A stretch of 64,000 nt of DNA from Thalassococcus arenae. GTDB taxonomy: Bacteria > Pseudomonadota > Alphaproteobacteria > Rhodobacterales > Rhodobacteraceae. The position numbers and the translations under genes are program-made. The stretch is from positions 1,531,001-1,595,000 of the forward strand of contig NZ_JAHRWL010000001.1 of assembly GCF_019104745.1 (NCBI RefSeq), given 5' to 3'. The notes under the pieces were generated by a model. It was not told where the DNA came from. It made no database searches and saw only the letters and a list, made by a program, of their open reading frames with translations. Positions 30,354 through 39,722 of this stretch are shown here, in pieces (the first letter of the stretch is position 1; each line of letters begins with the position of its first letter).

Positions 30354-31580
30354 TTGGCCAAGACCTATCAGCGGTCGCCCCTGGCGCCGGACACTTTCCC
30401 AGACCTTCCCGTGATAGACGGGCTGCGTCTTGCCACCGCCGAAGCCGGTGTGCGCTATGCCGGCAGACGCGACGTGCTGCTTGCTGTCCTGTCGCCCGGG
30501 ACGACGATGGCGGGAGTTTTCACCCGCTCGGCGACGCGGTCGGCGAATGTGCTGGATTGCCAGGCCAAGATCGGTGCGGACAGCGATGCGGGCGCGGCGA
30601 TCGTCGTGAACTCGGGCAATTCCAATGCTTTCACCGGCAAGGCAGGGGATGGGTCGGTCGCGGCGATCTGCCAGGCGGTGGCCGAGCGCACCGGCCTGCC
30701 GGCATCGCGCGTCTTCACCTCGTCCACCGGTGTGATCGGCGAACGCCTGCCGCATGACCGCATCATCGCCAAGCTGGATGCGCTGCTGGGTGCGCTGGAC
30801 CCCGCCAAGATCGACGAGGCCGCACAGGCCATCATGACCACCGACACCTTTCCCAAAGGCGCCTCGGCCACGGTCGAGATCGGCGGCAAGCCGGTCAGGA
30901 TCGCGGGTATCGCCAAGGGGTCGGGCATGATCGCGCCGGACATGGCGACGATGCTGGTCTACATCTTCACCGATGCAAGGATCGCGCGTGCCGACCTGCA
31001 ACCCATGCTGAACCGGCTGACCGATCTGACCTTCAACAACATCACCGTGGACAGCGACACGTCGACGTCGGACACGCTGCTGCTGGCGGCCACCGGCGCC
31101 TCGGGTGTCGATGTGACCGGTCACGCGGTTTTCGAGGATGCGCTGCATGCGGTGATGCTGGATCTGGCCCATCAGGTGGTGAAGGATGGCGAAGGCGCGA
31201 CGAAATTCGTCACCGTGCGTGTCACCGGGGCCGCGAGCGATGCCGACGCGCGCGTCCATGCCTTGTCCATCGCGAATTCGCCTCTGATCAAGACCGCGAT
31301 CGCGGGAGAGGACCCGAATTGGGGCCGCGTCGTGATGGCCATCGGCAAGTCGGGCGCCGCAGCCGATCGCGACACGCTGTCGATCCGGTTCGGCGATATC
31401 CTGGTCGCGGAAAACGGTTGGGTGGCAGAGAGTTACAAGGAAGCTGACGGTGCGGCCTACATGAAGAACCAGAGCCTGACGATCCATGCCGATATCGGTC
31501 TGGGGCAGGGTCAGGCCACCGTCTGGACATGTGACCTGACCCACGGTTACATCTCGATCAACGCCGATTACCGGTCGTGA
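30354..31580 (+). CDS. argJ: Bifunctional ornithine acetyltransferase/N-acetylglutamate synthase
   Basis: A 408-residue ArgJ, which transfers the acetyl group of N-acetylornithine to glutamate and so recycles it in arginine synthesis. The self-cleavage site is intact: the Thr in APDMATMLVYIF becomes the new N-terminus of the beta chain. NSGNSNAFTGKAG and the C-terminal THGYISINADYRS are typical. The start is a TTG placed immediately after the TAA of the isomerase gene, with GGAGG inside that gene's end as ribosome site, so translation is probably by re-initiation. Confidence 0.93.
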   Translation: MAKTYQRSPLAPDTFPDLPVIDGLRLATAEAGVRYAGRRDVLLAVLSPGTTMAGVFTRSATRSANVLDCQAKIGADSDAGAAIVVNSGNSNAFTGKAGDGSVAAICQAVAERTGLPASRVFTSSTGVIGERLPHDRIIAKLDALLGALDPAKIDEAAQAIMTTDTFPKGASATVEIGGKPVRIAGIAKGSGMIAPDMATMLVYIFTDARIARADLQPMLNRLTDLTFNNITVDSDTSTSDTLLLAATGASGVDVTGHAVFEDALHAVMLDLAHQVVKDGEGATKFVTVRVTGAASDADARVHALSIANSPLIKTAIAGEDPNWGRVVMAIGKSGAAADRDTLSIRFGDILVAENGWVAESYKEADGAAYMKNQSLTIHADIGLGQGQATVWTCDLTHGYISINADYRS

Positions 31581-31624
31581 CATACCGGGCGGACGCCTGG
31601 CGTCTGCCCGCTTCGGAGCCTCTC

Positions 31625-32023
31625 ATGAAGACCGTTCTCGTTTCTGCCGTGGCGCTGATCGACCGTGACGGACGCGTGTTGCTGGCGCAACGCCCCGAAG
31701 GCAAGTCGATGGCCGGTCTGTGGGAATTTCCCGGCGGCAAGGTCGAGCCGGGCGAAACCCCCGAAGCCGCGCTGATCCGTGAACTGGAAGAAGAACTGGG
31801 CATCAACACCTGGGCGTCCTGCCTCGCGCCGCTGACCTTTGCCTCGCACAGTTACGACGATTTCCACCTTCTGATGCCGCTGTTCGCCTGCCGAAAATGG
31901 GAAGGAATCCCGCAGTCGCGCGAAGGGCAAAGCCTGTCCTGGGCCCGTGTGGGGGAATTGCGTGACTACCCGATGCCGCCGGCCGATATCCCGCTGATCC
32001 CGATCCTGCGCGATTGGCTGTGA
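31625..32023 (+). CDS. mutT: 8-oxo-dGTP diphosphatase, MutT/Nudix type
   Basis: A 132-residue Nudix hydrolase. The Nudix box GGKVEPGETPEAALIRELEE-ELGI matches GX5EX7REUXEEXGU fully. RPEGKSMAGLWEFPGGK is the MutT/8-oxo-dGTPase pattern. It cleans oxidised nucleotides from the dNTP pool. I chose the ATG at 31625 with GGAG upstream. A GTG at 31577 overlapping the argJ stop would add 16 residues; the coupling makes it possible but it lies outside the conserved domain. Confidence 0.88.
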   Translation: MKTVLVSAVALIDRDGRVLLAQRPEGKSMAGLWEFPGGKVEPGETPEAALIRELEEELGINTWASCLAPLTFASHSYDDFHLLMPLFACRKWEGIPQSREGQSLSWARVGELRDYPMPPADIPLIPILRDWL

Positions 32024-32161
32024 GGACCGCGTGTCGCGATCCGAAAAGGCTTGGCCGCCCGTGCCAACCGCGAAGGCCGGTCGCTACGACAAATGTCGAC
32101 TCGCTTTGTTTACCAATCCGGCCTAACTAAAGGCATGTCATTGACCTGGGGAGGAATTGAC

Positions 32162-32296
32162 ATGCTTCGCACCATCGTTCTGGGCAGCTGCGTGTCCGTG
32201 CAGGGCTTGTTCGAAAAGTCGCTGCCGGACGGCCGCATTTCGATCCGCGTGGACAACAAGATCTTTACCGGTTTGCCGGTCGCCAAGGCCGCCTGA
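32162..32296 (+). CDS. Conserved 44-residue protein of unknown function
   Basis: A short gene (MLRTIVLGSCVSVQGLFEKS, then DGRISIRVDNKIFTGLPVAK) with a very strong ribosome site GGGGAGGAAT and a terminator after it. I have seen similar 40-45-residue proteins at this place in Rhodobacterales, but no function is known to me. The sequence suggests a small beta-strand protein with one cysteine. The frame is open upstream to 32051, but only the ATG at 32162 has a ribosome site. Confidence 0.72.
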   Translation: MLRTIVLGSCVSVQGLFEKSLPDGRISIRVDNKIFTGLPVAKAA

Positions 32297-32314
32297 CCCG
32301 GCACGCGCTGGCAC

Positions 32315-32343
32315 AAAAAAGGGTGCCGCAGAGGGCACCCTTT
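32315..32343. terminator. Bidirectional terminator between the 44-residue gene and infB
   Basis: Perfect 10-pair stem AAAGGGTGCC (32318-32327) with GGCACCCTTT (32334-32343) and loop GCAGAG. Six A residues before it (32315-32320) give a T run on the minus strand, so it is strongest for the infB operon. Confidence 0.85.
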
Positions 32344-32362
32344 CCGGTTCGATTGCGACCGC

Positions 32363-34852
32363 TTAGTCCAGCGTGCGTTCGACTTCTTCGCGTTCGAAGA
32401 TTTCGATCACGTCGTCCGGGCGTATGTCGTCGTAGTTCTCGAACGCCATGCCGCATTCCTGGCCGGACTGTACCTCGGCAACCTCGTCCTTGAAGCGCTT
32501 GAGCGTCTTCAACGTGCCTTCGTGAATCACGACGTCGTCGCGCAGCAGGCGGACACCGGCCGACCGGCGGGCGACGCCTTCGGTGACGAGGCAGCCGGCG
32601 ACCTTGCCGACCCCGGTGACCTTGAAGACTTCCTTGATCGTGGCATAGCCGATGAACTTTTCGCGGATTTCGTTCGACAACAGGCCCGAAGCCGCCGCCT
32701 TCACGTCGTCCACCAGGTCGTAGATCACGCTGTAATAACGAATCTCGACGCCTTTCTGGTTGGCCACGTCGCGGGCCGCCTTGTTGGCGCGGACGTTGAA
32801 GCCGAAGACCGGCGCGCCCGAGGCTTCGGCCAGGCCGACATCGGTTTCGGTGATCGCGCCGACGCCGGAATGAAGCACCCGCACGCGGACCTCGTCGTTG
32901 CCGATCTTTTCCATCGCCTGAACGATGGCTTCGGCAGAACCCTGCACGTCCGCCTTGACCAGGATCGGCAGCTCGGAGACGTTTTCGTCTTCCTTGGCCT
33001 TGGCCATGAGCTGTTCCAGCGTCGTGGCGGCACCGGCCGCGGCGCGCTTTTCCTTGGCGACATTGGCACGGTACTCGGCGATCTCGCGGGCCTGTGCTTC
33101 GGTTTCGGTGACGTTCAGGACGTCGCCGGCCTCGGGTGTGCCGTTCAGGCCCAGAACCTCGACCGGAACCGACGGCCCCGCTTCTTTCACGCGCTCACCC
33201 TTGTCGTTGATCAGCGCGCGGACCTTGCCGTACTGTTCGCCCACGACAAAGATGTCGCCCTGGCGCAGCGTGCCGTTCTGCACCAGAACGGTGGCGACGG
33301 GGCCGCGGCCGACATCCAGCTGCGCCTCGATCACGGCGCCTTGCGCGGCGCGGTCGGGATTTGCCTTGAGTTCCAGGATTTCCGCTTGCAGCGCGATGGC
33401 CTCGAGCAGTTCGTCCAGACCCTGGCCGGTCACTGCCGAAACCTCGACATCCTGCACCTCGCCCGACATCTCTTCGACGATGACTTCGTGCTGAAGCAGG
33501 TCGGTGCGGACCTTGGTGGGGTTGGCCGACGGCTTGTCGATCTTGTTGATCGCAACGATCATCGGCACCTTGGCTGCCTTGGCGTGGTTGATCGCCTCGA
33601 CGGTCTGCGGCATGACCGCGTCATCCGCCGCGACAACCAGCACCACGATATCCGTCACCTGCGCACCACGCGAGCGCATCGAGGTAAAGGCGGCGTGGCC
33701 CGGCGTGTCGAGGAAGCTGAGCGTCACGCCATCCTTCGTCTGCACCTGGTAGGCGCCGATATGCTGGGTGATGCCGCCGGCCTCGCCCGCGGTAACCTTG
33801 GTGTTGCGGATCGCGTCCAGAAGCGACGTCTTGCCGTGGTCGACATGGCCCATGATCGTGATGACCGGCGGGCGCGGCTTGAGATCCTCGGGCTTGTCCT
33901 CGACGGCCGTGATGACGTCTTCGACGTCGGCATCGGACACGCGCGTCACGCGGTGACCGAATTCCTCGATGATCAGTTCCGCGGTGTCGGCGTCGATCGA
34001 TTGGTTCTGCGTGGCCATGATGCCGTTGTTCATCAGTGACTTGACGACATCGCCCACGCGTTCAGCCATCCGGTTGGCCAGTTCGGCCACGGTGATCGCT
34101 TCGGGCAGCTGCACGTCGCGGATGACCTTTTCGCGGTTTTGCTGTCCGCCCATCGCCTTTTGACGGGCGCGCTCCTGTTTGCGCTTCATGGCAGCCAGCG
34201 ATTTCTGCCGCCCGCCTTCGCCGCCCAGGGCCTGGTTCAGCGTCAACTTGCCCGCCCGGCGACCGCCATCGTCCCGACCACGGGCCGAGCGACCGCGATC
34301 CTCGCGTTCGCGTTCGGCCTTGCGGGGTGCGGCTTCCTTCGGTTTGGCCGCAGCGCGAGCCGGCGTCTCTTCGCGTGCCGCGGCTGGCGGAGCGCTGGCG
34401 CGCTTGGCCTCTTCTGCGGCCTCGCGGGCCTTGCGTTCGTCTTCCTCGGCCTTGCGCCGCGCGGCTTCTTCGGCCTCGCGTTGCTCGCGCTCTTTCTGTT
34501 CCTTCTCGGCGCGCAGGCGCTCGCGCTCTTCGGCACGGGCCTTTTCCTCGGCTTCGCGTTGCGCGGCGTCTTCGGCTTCGCGGGCCTTCGCAGCCTGCAA
34601 GGCTTTCAGGCGGCGTTCCATTTCGGCATCCGAAATGCCCGCGGGGCGTTTCGCGCCGGAGGCCGGTGCCGCTGTACCGGATGCAGCCGCGGCCTTGCCC
34701 GCAGCGGCGCCCGGTTTCGGGACGACCACGCGCTTGCGCTTGGTTTCCACCACGACGTTCTTGGTCCGGCCATGGCTGAAGCTTTGCTTCACGTTCCCCG
34801 AACGGGCGCCACCGCGCAGTCCCAATGTCTTTTTGCCGTCGTTATCGCTCAT
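32363..34852 (-). CDS. infB: Translation initiation factor IF-2
   Basis: An 829-residue GTPase. A long charged, Lys/Glu/Ala-rich N-terminal region (about 1-250) precedes the G domain with G1 [24 protein letters not shown] and NKIDKP, then the domains that hold initiator tRNA. Length is normal for the group. It places fMet-tRNA on the 30S subunit and promotes subunit joining. The ATG overlaps the stop of the ylxR-like gene by 4 bases. It is the last gene of rimP-nusA-ylxR-infB and ends at a strong terminator. Confidence 0.98.
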   Translation of the reverse strand: MSDNDGKKTLGLRGGARSGNVKQSFSHGRTKNVVVETKRKRVVVPKPGAAAGKAAAASGTAAPASGAKRPAGISDAEMERRLKALQAAKAREAEDAAQREAEEKARAEERERLRAEKEQKEREQREAEEAARRKAEEDERKAREAAEEAKRASAPPAAAREETPARAAAKPKEAAPRKAEREREDRGRSARGRDDGGRRAGKLTLNQALGGEGGRQKSLAAMKRKQERARQKAMGGQQNREKVIRDVQLPEAITVAELANRMAERVGDVVKSLMNNGIMATQNQSIDADTAELIIEEFGHRVTRVSDADVEDVITAVEDKPEDLKPRPPVITIMGHVDHGKTSLLDAIRNTKVTAGEAGGITQHIGAYQVQTKDGVTLSFLDTPGHAAFTSMRSRGAQVTDIVVLVVAADDAVMPQTVEAINHAKAAKVPMIVAINKIDKPSANPTKVRTDLLQHEVIVEEMSGEVQDVEVSAVTGQGLDELLEAIALQAEILELKANPDRAAQGAVIEAQLDVGRGPVATVLVQNGTLRQGDIFVVGEQYGKVRALINDKGERVKEAGPSVPVEVLGLNGTPEAGDVLNVTETEAQAREIAEYRANVAKEKRAAAGAATTLEQLMAKAKEDENVSELPILVKADVQGSAEAIVQAMEKIGNDEVRVRVLHSGVGAITETDVGLAEASGAPVFGFNVRANKAARDVANQKGVEIRYYSVIYDLVDDVKAAASGLLSNEIREKFIGYATIKEVFKVTGVGKVAGCLVTEGVARRSAGVRLLRDDVVIHEGTLKTLKRFKDEVAEVQSGQECGMAFENYDDIRPDDVIEIFEREEVERTLD

Positions 34853-35496
34853 GTAGTGTCTTTTCCTTTCCGACGGCCCCTGCCGCCGTGATCCGCATCA
34901 ACCGTTCCGACGCGTATGCCCTTCAAACGTTGGGCTTCCTCTACAACACGCTGCGTGAGTCCGCCAGCGCCAAGCGCGGCGTGTATCACCTTTTGTCGCC
35001 CGAAGGCCAGTCCCAGCTCATCGGCGGTCAGCCAGCCGATGTATTTGCCGCCATGGGGCGTGCTCAGCTTCGATTTCCCGCGGCCCGACCCGTCTTCAGC
35101 CTGGATCAGCACCCTGGCTTCCTCGCGGTCGAGTTTGGCCTTGACCTTTTCGTAACCGGAAACCGCGTCGCCAGATTTTCGGGCCAGGCTGATCAGGTCC
35201 ACGACCCGCCTGGCCAGCATCGCTTCGATCCGTTGGACGAGATCCTCGGGAACCGTGACGGTCTGACGCGCGGCCTTCGCGAACAGGCCTTTCGAAGCGG
35301 CCTTTTCGAGAATCCCTCGGTCGGCTGTCACATATAGGCCCCGACCTGGCAGTTTACCAGCCACATCCGGGACGATACCACCCTCCGGGCCCATGACAAA
35401 GCGGACGAGACCGGTTTTGCCACCGGTCTCTCCAGTCACGATGCAGCGCCGTTCCGGCCCCGTATCGCGATCCTTGTCGTGGCCGCCTCGGGTCAT
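34849..35496 (-). CDS. ylxR: YlxR-type RNA-binding protein with an L7Ae-like domain
   Basis: A 215-residue protein. The N-terminal YlxR/DUF448 domain (about 10-95) has the conserved RRCIVTGE and [20 protein letters not shown]; the C-terminal part (about 95-190, [20 protein letters not shown]) resembles the L7Ae/L30e RNA-binding fold. The two are found together in alphaproteobacteria, separated in Gram-positives. It probably binds RNA in transcription or translation. It is coupled to nusA and infB by ATGA overlaps on both sides. Confidence 0.85.
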   Translation of the reverse strand: MTRGGHDKDRDTGPERRCIVTGETGGKTGLVRFVMGPEGGIVPDVAGKLPGRGLYVTADRGILEKAASKGLFAKAARQTVTVPEDLVQRIEAMLARRVVDLISLARKSGDAVSGYEKVKAKLDREEARVLIQAEDGSGRGKSKLSTPHGGKYIGWLTADELGLAFGRQKVIHAALGAGGLTQRVVEEAQRLKGIRVGTVDADHGGRGRRKGKDTT

Positions 35497-37109
35497 GCCT
35501 GTGTTGCTTCCTCGGCTTCTTCCTCGCCTTCCTCGGGCTCGGCCACCAGATCGGCAGGATCGACCCAGCCCAGCATGACGCGGGCGGTCATCACCATGTT
35601 CTGCGCCTCTTCCAGGCCGACGTCGAACTTTTCAAGGATGCCGTCATCCTTGACCCGCTCGCCGTCGACCGTGGTCCAGCCGCCGGCCAGTTCCCAATCG
35701 GCGCAGGTCGCGAAATCTTCCAGCGTCTTGACCCCGTCCAGGGCCAGGGCCTCGACCATCTGGGGCGTCAGACCCTCGAAGGCGATCAGGCTGTCTTCGG
35801 CACCCAGTTCTCGGGCGCGTTCCAGTGCCTTGCGGGCCTGTTCTTCCAGGAATTCGCGGGCGCGGGTCTGCAATTCGTTGGCGGTGTCCTCGTCGACGCC
35901 GTCGATGACAAGCAGCTCGTCCATCTCGACATAGGCGACTTCCTCGAGGTTGGTGAAGCCTTCCGACACCAGCAGCTGGGCAAAGAATTCGTCCACGTCC
36001 AGCGTTTCCATGAACAGGTTCGTGCGCTCCTCGAATTCCTTCTGGCGGCGCGCCGATTCCTCTTCCTCGGTCATGATGTCGATATCCAGACCGGTCAGCT
36101 GCGAGGCCAGGCGCACGTTCTGACCACGGCGGCCGATGGCCAGGCTGAGCTGTTCCTCGGGCACGACGACCTCGATGCGCTCGGCGTCTTCGTCCAGGAC
36201 GACCTTGGTCACCTCGGCCGGTTGAAGCGCGTTCACCAGGAAAGTCGGGACATCCTCGTTCCACGGGATGATGTCGATCTTTTCGCCCTGCAATTCGTTC
36301 ACCACCGCCTGAACGCGGCTGCCGCGCATGCCGACGCAGGCGCCGACCGGGTCGATCGAGTTGTCGTAGCTGATGACGCCGATCTTGGCGCGCGAGCCGG
36401 GGTCGCGGGCGACGGCCTTGATCTCGATGATGCCGTCGTAGATCTCCGGCACTTCCATCTTGAACAGCTCGGCCATGAATTCTGGTGCAGTGCGCGACAG
36501 GAAGATCTGCGGGCCGCGGGCCTCGCGGCGGACGTCCTTGACATAGCAGCGGATGCGGTCGCCGGGGCGATAGCTTTCGCGGCCGATCTTTTCGTTGCGG
36601 CGCAGGATCGCTTCGCCGCGGCCGACGTCGACGATGACGTTGCCGTATTCTTCGCGCTTGACGGTGCCGTTGATGATGGTGCCGGCGCGGTCCTTGAATT
36701 CCTCGTACTGACGGTCGCGCTCGGCTTCGCGGACTTTCTGCAGGATCACCTGCTTGGCCGATTGCGCGGCGATGCGGCCCAGTTCGACCGGCGGCACTTC
36801 TTCGACGAAGGTGTCGCCGACCTTGGGGTCTTCCAGGTACTGCTTGGCCTGCTCGACCGTCATCTCGGCCTGGTAGTTCTCGACAGCGTCATCCTCGACC
36901 ACGGTACGAACGCGGGTGAAGGTGGCCTTGCCGGTCTTGCGGTCGATCGACACGCGGATGTCCATCTCGGCGCCGTAGCGCGACTTGGCGGCCCGGGCGA
37001 GGCTTTCTTCCATCGCCTCGACCACCAGCGCCGGGTCGATCATCTTTTCGCGCGCAACGGCTTCGGCCGTCTGAAGCAGTTCCAGCTGGTTGGCTGATGT
37101 AATGGCCAT
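35493..37109 (-). CDS. nusA: Transcription termination/antitermination factor NusA
   Basis: A 538-residue NusA. N-terminal RNA polymerase-binding domain, S1 domain (about 135-200), two KH domains (KIGVISYDNSIDPVGACVGM and VVPEEQLSLAIGRRGQNVRL), and C-terminal acidic helix-hairpin-helix repeats (about 370-510). It controls pausing, intrinsic termination and antitermination. The ATG overlaps the rimP stop by one base. NusA is known in other bacteria to regulate its own operon, which is relevant to the attenuator before rimP. Confidence 0.98.
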   Translation of the reverse strand: MAITSANQLELLQTAEAVAREKMIDPALVVEAMEESLARAAKSRYGAEMDIRVSIDRKTGKATFTRVRTVVEDDAVENYQAEMTVEQAKQYLEDPKVGDTFVEEVPPVELGRIAAQSAKQVILQKVREAERDRQYEEFKDRAGTIINGTVKREEYGNVIVDVGRGEAILRRNEKIGRESYRPGDRIRCYVKDVRREARGPQIFLSRTAPEFMAELFKMEVPEIYDGIIEIKAVARDPGSRAKIGVISYDNSIDPVGACVGMRGSRVQAVVNELQGEKIDIIPWNEDVPTFLVNALQPAEVTKVVLDEDAERIEVVVPEEQLSLAIGRRGQNVRLASQLTGLDIDIMTEEEESARRQKEFEERTNLFMETLDVDEFFAQLLVSEGFTNLEEVAYVEMDELLVIDGVDEDTANELQTRAREFLEEQARKALERARELGAEDSLIAFEGLTPQMVEALALDGVKTLEDFATCADWELAGGWTTVDGERVKDDGILEKFDVGLEEAQNMVMTARVMLGWVDPADLVAEPEEGEEEAEEATQA

Positions 37110-37684
37110 TATTGATCCTCCGCCTCCGAGGGTTCTTCCTCGATTTCGTCATACTTGGTTTCGTCGATGATGCCGGCGGCCTTGCGTTGCCGCAGCATCT
37201 CCTTGATCAGGTCATCGGTCAGGACGAGCTTGGCGTCGCTGAGCCAGTCGAAATGCAGGCCGACGGTGCCCTCGTCGATGTTGATCAGAACCTCGTCGCC
37301 CTCGACACCGGCAAGCACACCCTTGAAGCGCTTGCGGCCGTCGATCATCTGGCTGGTCTCGATCCGCGCCTCGTAGCCTTCGAACGTGTCGAAATCCTTG
37401 AGCCGGGTCAGCGGCCGGTCGATACCCGGGCTGGAAACCTCCAGGTTGTAGGCATCGGTGATCGGGTCTTCGACATCCAGCGTGGCGCTGACCATGGTCG
37501 AGATCTCGGCGCATTCGTCCACTTCGATACCACCTTCGGGACGTTCGGCCATGATCTGCAATGTCGGCGTGGCGCCGCCCATCAGCCGAATCCGCACCAG
37601 TTCGTATCCCATCCCTTCGATCACGGGGGTCAGGATTTCGGCCAGGCGCTTGTCCATCGCGGTCTTGGCGATCAGGTCGGTCAT
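37109..37684 (-). CDS. rimP: Ribosome maturation factor RimP
   Basis: A 191-residue protein with the two-domain RimP pattern: [14 protein letters not shown], the key [19 protein letters not shown], and a C-terminal Sm-like domain ([20 protein letters not shown]). It is needed for 30S subunit maturation. The ATG at 37684 has GAGGA upstream and lies only 15 bases past the T run of an intrinsic terminator, so the gene is expressed only if that terminator is bypassed. A longer frame upstream would cross the terminator and is not used. Confidence 0.94.
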   Translation of the reverse strand: MTDLIAKTAMDKRLAEILTPVIEGMGYELVRIRLMGGATPTLQIMAERPEGGIEVDECAEISTMVSATLDVEDPITDAYNLEVSSPGIDRPLTRLKDFDTFEGYEARIETSQMIDGRKRFKGVLAGVEGDEVLINIDEGTVGLHFDWLSDAKLVLTDDLIKEMLRQRKAAGIIDETKYDEIEEEPSEAEDQ

Positions 37685-37699
37685 GGGTCCTCGGAACAC

Positions 37700-37722
37700 A
37701 AAAAAACGGGCCAGCGGCCCGT
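37700..37722 (-). terminator. Intrinsic terminator in the rimP-nusA leader
   Basis: On the minus strand ACGGGCC (37722-37716), loop GCT, GGCCCGT (37712-37706) and seven T (37706-37700). It is a textbook terminator placed directly before the rimP ribosome site. It may end aroQ transcripts, act as an attenuator, or both. Confidence 0.85.
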
Positions 37723-37767
37723 CGGAGATTTCGGTGGGCGCCGGGTGTGGACCCCGACGCGCCGCTG
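37712..37767 (-). promoter_or_regulatory. Candidate antiterminator pairing of the rimP-nusA leader
   Basis: In the minus-strand RNA, CAGCGGCGCGTCGG (37767-37754) can pair with CCGACGGGCCGCTG (37725-37712) in 13 of 14 positions. The second strand includes the whole 5' arm and loop of the terminator, so the two folds exclude each other. A third element, GGCGC (37764-37760) with GCGCC (37741-37737), enclosing CGGG/CCCG, would break the antiterminator. This is the standard three-part attenuator layout. Confidence 0.6.
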
Positions 37768-37775
37768 TTGCCACG

Positions 37776-37804
37776 CATATAGGGATGCGAACGGCGACTC
37801 GCAA
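37776..37804 (-). promoter_or_regulatory. Candidate promoter of the rimP-nusA-infB operon
   Basis: Minus-strand TTGCGA (37799-37804), a 17-base spacer and TATATG (37776-37781), four of six matches each, between aroQ and the leader terminator. Transcription would start near 37769, giving an 85-base leader that begins with the first strand of the antiterminator. Confidence 0.55.
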
Positions 37805-37812
37805 GCGAAATG

Positions 37813-38250
37813 TCAGGCCAGGGTTTCGGCCATGTGACGCAGAGCCAGTCGATAGCCGTGGACACCGGCGCCGGCGATGACCGTGTCGGCCCGGTGACTG
37901 ACATAGGAATGGTGCCGAAACGCTTCGCGTTTGTGAATTTGGCTAATGTGGACTTCGATCACCGGGCCGTCGAACGCGTTCAGCGCATCCAGGATCGCCA
38001 CCGAGGTATGCGAATAGGCCCCGGGATTGATGACGATGCCTGCCGCCTCCTGGCGCGCCTGCTGAATCCAGTCTACCAACTGGCCTTCCCAGTTCGATTG
38101 CTTGGCGGTGACGGTCAGGTCCAGCGTTCGGCCGAATTCGACGCTGTCGGCCTCGACATCAGCGAGGGTCGTCGCGCCGTATATCTCGGGCTGGCGTTGT
38201 CCCAACAGGTTCAGGTTCGGCCCGTTCAAGAGCAGGATGGCATGTGGCAT
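37813..38250 (-). CDS. aroQ: Type II 3-dehydroquinate dehydratase
   Basis: A 145-residue enzyme of the shikimate pathway. The N-terminal catalytic loop [19 protein letters not shown] holds the active Arg and Tyr; [13 protein letters not shown] and [20 protein letters not shown] carry the substrate-binding and catalytic His residues. Length is normal for the dodecameric type II enzyme. I use the ATG at 38250; no strong ribosome site is visible and the open frame upstream has no homology-like sequence. It runs in the same direction as rimP, separated by a promoter and terminator. Confidence 0.92.
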   Translation of the reverse strand: MPHAILLLNGPNLNLLGQRQPEIYGATTLADVEADSVEFGRTLDLTVTAKQSNWEGQLVDWIQQARQEAAGIVINPGAYSHTSVAILDALNAFDGPVIEVHISQIHKREAFRHHSYVSHRADTVIAGAGVHGYRLALRHMAETLA

Positions 38251-38841
38251 GGCGCGCCCCGGATTGTTCGCGCCCTGATTGCCAGCAAAGACGTCCTCTG
38301 GAAAGCCCGTCGTCCTCCGAAGTCGTCCGGGCGCGGCATTCCGGGCACGCCGAAACAAGGCGGCGGGATGCGGCCGCGCAGCGGAAATGGCCTCTGATTT
38401 GCACCACCGATCCCGTTTTTCCGGGGAAAACGAGCCGGCGTTTCCTCGCGAGAGGGGCTTGACTCGGTGTCCTCGACAACTTTCGGTCGAAGTCTTCGCA
38501 CTTTTTGCGGACGGTGTGTCGACTTGGTGTCGGTGGTCCGAACTTTTGCCGGTTTTTCGCCGCATGCACGGCACCGGGCATTCGACCTAAAGCTGTATTG
38601 CAGGGCAACGATTATCGGAAATTGTGCCCCAGCACAGGCCAGTCGTTTCCGAGCCGGACGATTGTGCAACCACAGCGCGTAAAACGACGGCCGCTGCCCC
38701 GAATATGCCGCAATGGGACATTGTGCGACGACGCGTACAAATCCCTTTGTCACCATATTTCCGGCGTAGGCGACTGGCATGTTTGGAGATGTGACGTGTG
38801 CGTAAAGGTTGCCGTCGGTTCGGCACGTAAGCGGTCAGAGT
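38251..38841. other. 591-base stretch without a supported gene
   Basis: Upstream of both aroQ and the divergent Hint-like gene. Several open frames exist on both strands but they overlap each other, lack ribosome sites and have arginine-rich, low-complexity translations. The part from about 38580 is less GC-rich than the genes. It should hold two divergent promoters, but I found no pair of boxes good enough to report. Confidence 0.5.
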
Positions 38842-39531
38842 ATGAGTATTGCCAAATCCTGGTGCGTAAGTCAGCGCGGTGCTTCGGAGCGCGATGCCCT
38901 CGCGGTTTCCCGTCCGGACCGCCGCGCTGTTCAGTTCTCCGGTCCCGTGATCCCCGGCCTCGCGGCAGGGACCAAGATCAAGGGTGCTGGGGGCGAAGTC
39001 GATGTGGCCGACCTGCGGCCGGGCGACCCGGTTCTGACACGCGACAACGGATATCAAGCCCTTCGGTTCTGCGGTCCGCTGTCCACGACGGCGGCGTTCA
39101 TGGAAGGTGGTTCTTCCTCGCGTCCGATCCGGGTGCGCGCCGGTGCGCTTGGCTCGGGTCGCCCGGAACGCGACGTGTTGATCAGCCCGATGCAGCGCAT
39201 TCTGGTTTCCGGCAGCCGGGTCAAGAAGCTGGCCGGCATGTCCGAGATGCTGGTCGCGGCTGGGCATCTGAGCCATCTGAACGGCATCGACCGGGTCGAT
39301 TCCCCGGCCCCGGCTTTTGTCGCGATCGCGTTCGACCATCATGAACTGGTGATGGCCAACGGCCTGTGGATGGAGAGCCTCAGCGCCGATTGGTGCCACA
39401 TCGATGCGGTCACAGTCGGCGGCCGGAAGGGTATTGAACGCGATGGGCAGACAGGCGAACAAGACCGGTATTCCCCGAACCGCGAAGCGCGTCGGACCCT
39501 GCCCGCGTCACAGGCCCTGATGCTGGCGTAA
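38842..39531 (+). CDS. Hint (Hedgehog/intein)-like domain protein
   Basis: A 229-residue protein resembling the Hint_2 proteins of Rhodobacteraceae. The motif run is GLAAGTKIKGAGGEVDVADL, then RPGDPVLTRDNGYQALRFCG, and further ERDVLISPMQRILVSG and a C-terminal EARRTLPASQA. In active Hint domains a Cys or Ser precedes AGT; here that place is not a nucleophile (PGLAAGT), so self-cleavage is doubtful. There is no signal peptide. The ATG at 38842 was chosen because the motif begins soon after; the ribosome site is weak. Function unknown. Confidence 0.7.
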   Translation: MSIAKSWCVSQRGASERDALAVSRPDRRAVQFSGPVIPGLAAGTKIKGAGGEVDVADLRPGDPVLTRDNGYQALRFCGPLSTTAAFMEGGSSSRPIRVRAGALGSGRPERDVLISPMQRILVSGSRVKKLAGMSEMLVAAGHLSHLNGIDRVDSPAPAFVAIAFDHHELVMANGLWMESLSADWCHIDAVTVGGRKGIERDGQTGEQDRYSPNREARRTLPASQALMLA

Positions 39532-39589
39532 CGACGCGCTTTCCAGTTCGGGCGATGCCGCTTCTCGGGATTTCGTCGGTTCTGGAAAG

Positions 39590-39676
39590 TGGTGCCCAGG
39601 AGAGGACTCGAACCTCCACGGCCGTTAAGCCACTGGTACCTGAAACCAGCGCGTCTACCAATTCCGCCACCTGGGC
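39590..39676 (-). tRNA. tRNA-Leu (anticodon CAG)
   Basis: The minus strand reads as a complete type II tRNA of 87 bases with encoded CCA. Acceptor arms are GCCCAGG (39676-39670) and CCTGGGC (39600-39594); the anticodon arm CTGGT-TTCAGGT-ACCAG gives anticodon CAG, reading CUG, a major Leu codon in this GC-rich genome. A long variable arm and a T arm with GGTTCGAGTCC follow. Discriminator base A fits leucine. Confidence 0.97.
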
Positions 39677-39693
39677 AGGTGTCGTGAGCAGGG

Positions 39694-39722
39694 CGTTTAC
39701 GCGCGCCGCAAGACCGTGTCAA
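39694..39722 (-). promoter_or_regulatory. Promoter of tRNA-Leu
   Basis: Minus-strand TTGACA (39717-39722, perfect), a 17-base spacer and TAAACG (39694-39699). Transcription would start about 11 bases before the mature 5' end. Confidence 0.6.

Noticed and set aside
31577-31624. GTG start of mutT overlapping the argJ stop
   Set aside because: It is possible by coupling, but the added residues are not part of the Nudix domain and the ATG at 31625 has its own GGAG site.
37700-37722. Reading the leader hairpin only as the aroQ terminator
   Set aside because: It may do that too, but a promoter lies between aroQ and the hairpin and a competing antiterminator is present, so attenuation is the fuller explanation.
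38226-38780. Minus-strand open frames upstream of aroQ that would extend it or form a separate gene
   Set aside because: There is no ribosome site, the translations are low-complexity, and the aroQ domain starts exactly at [17 protein letters not shown].
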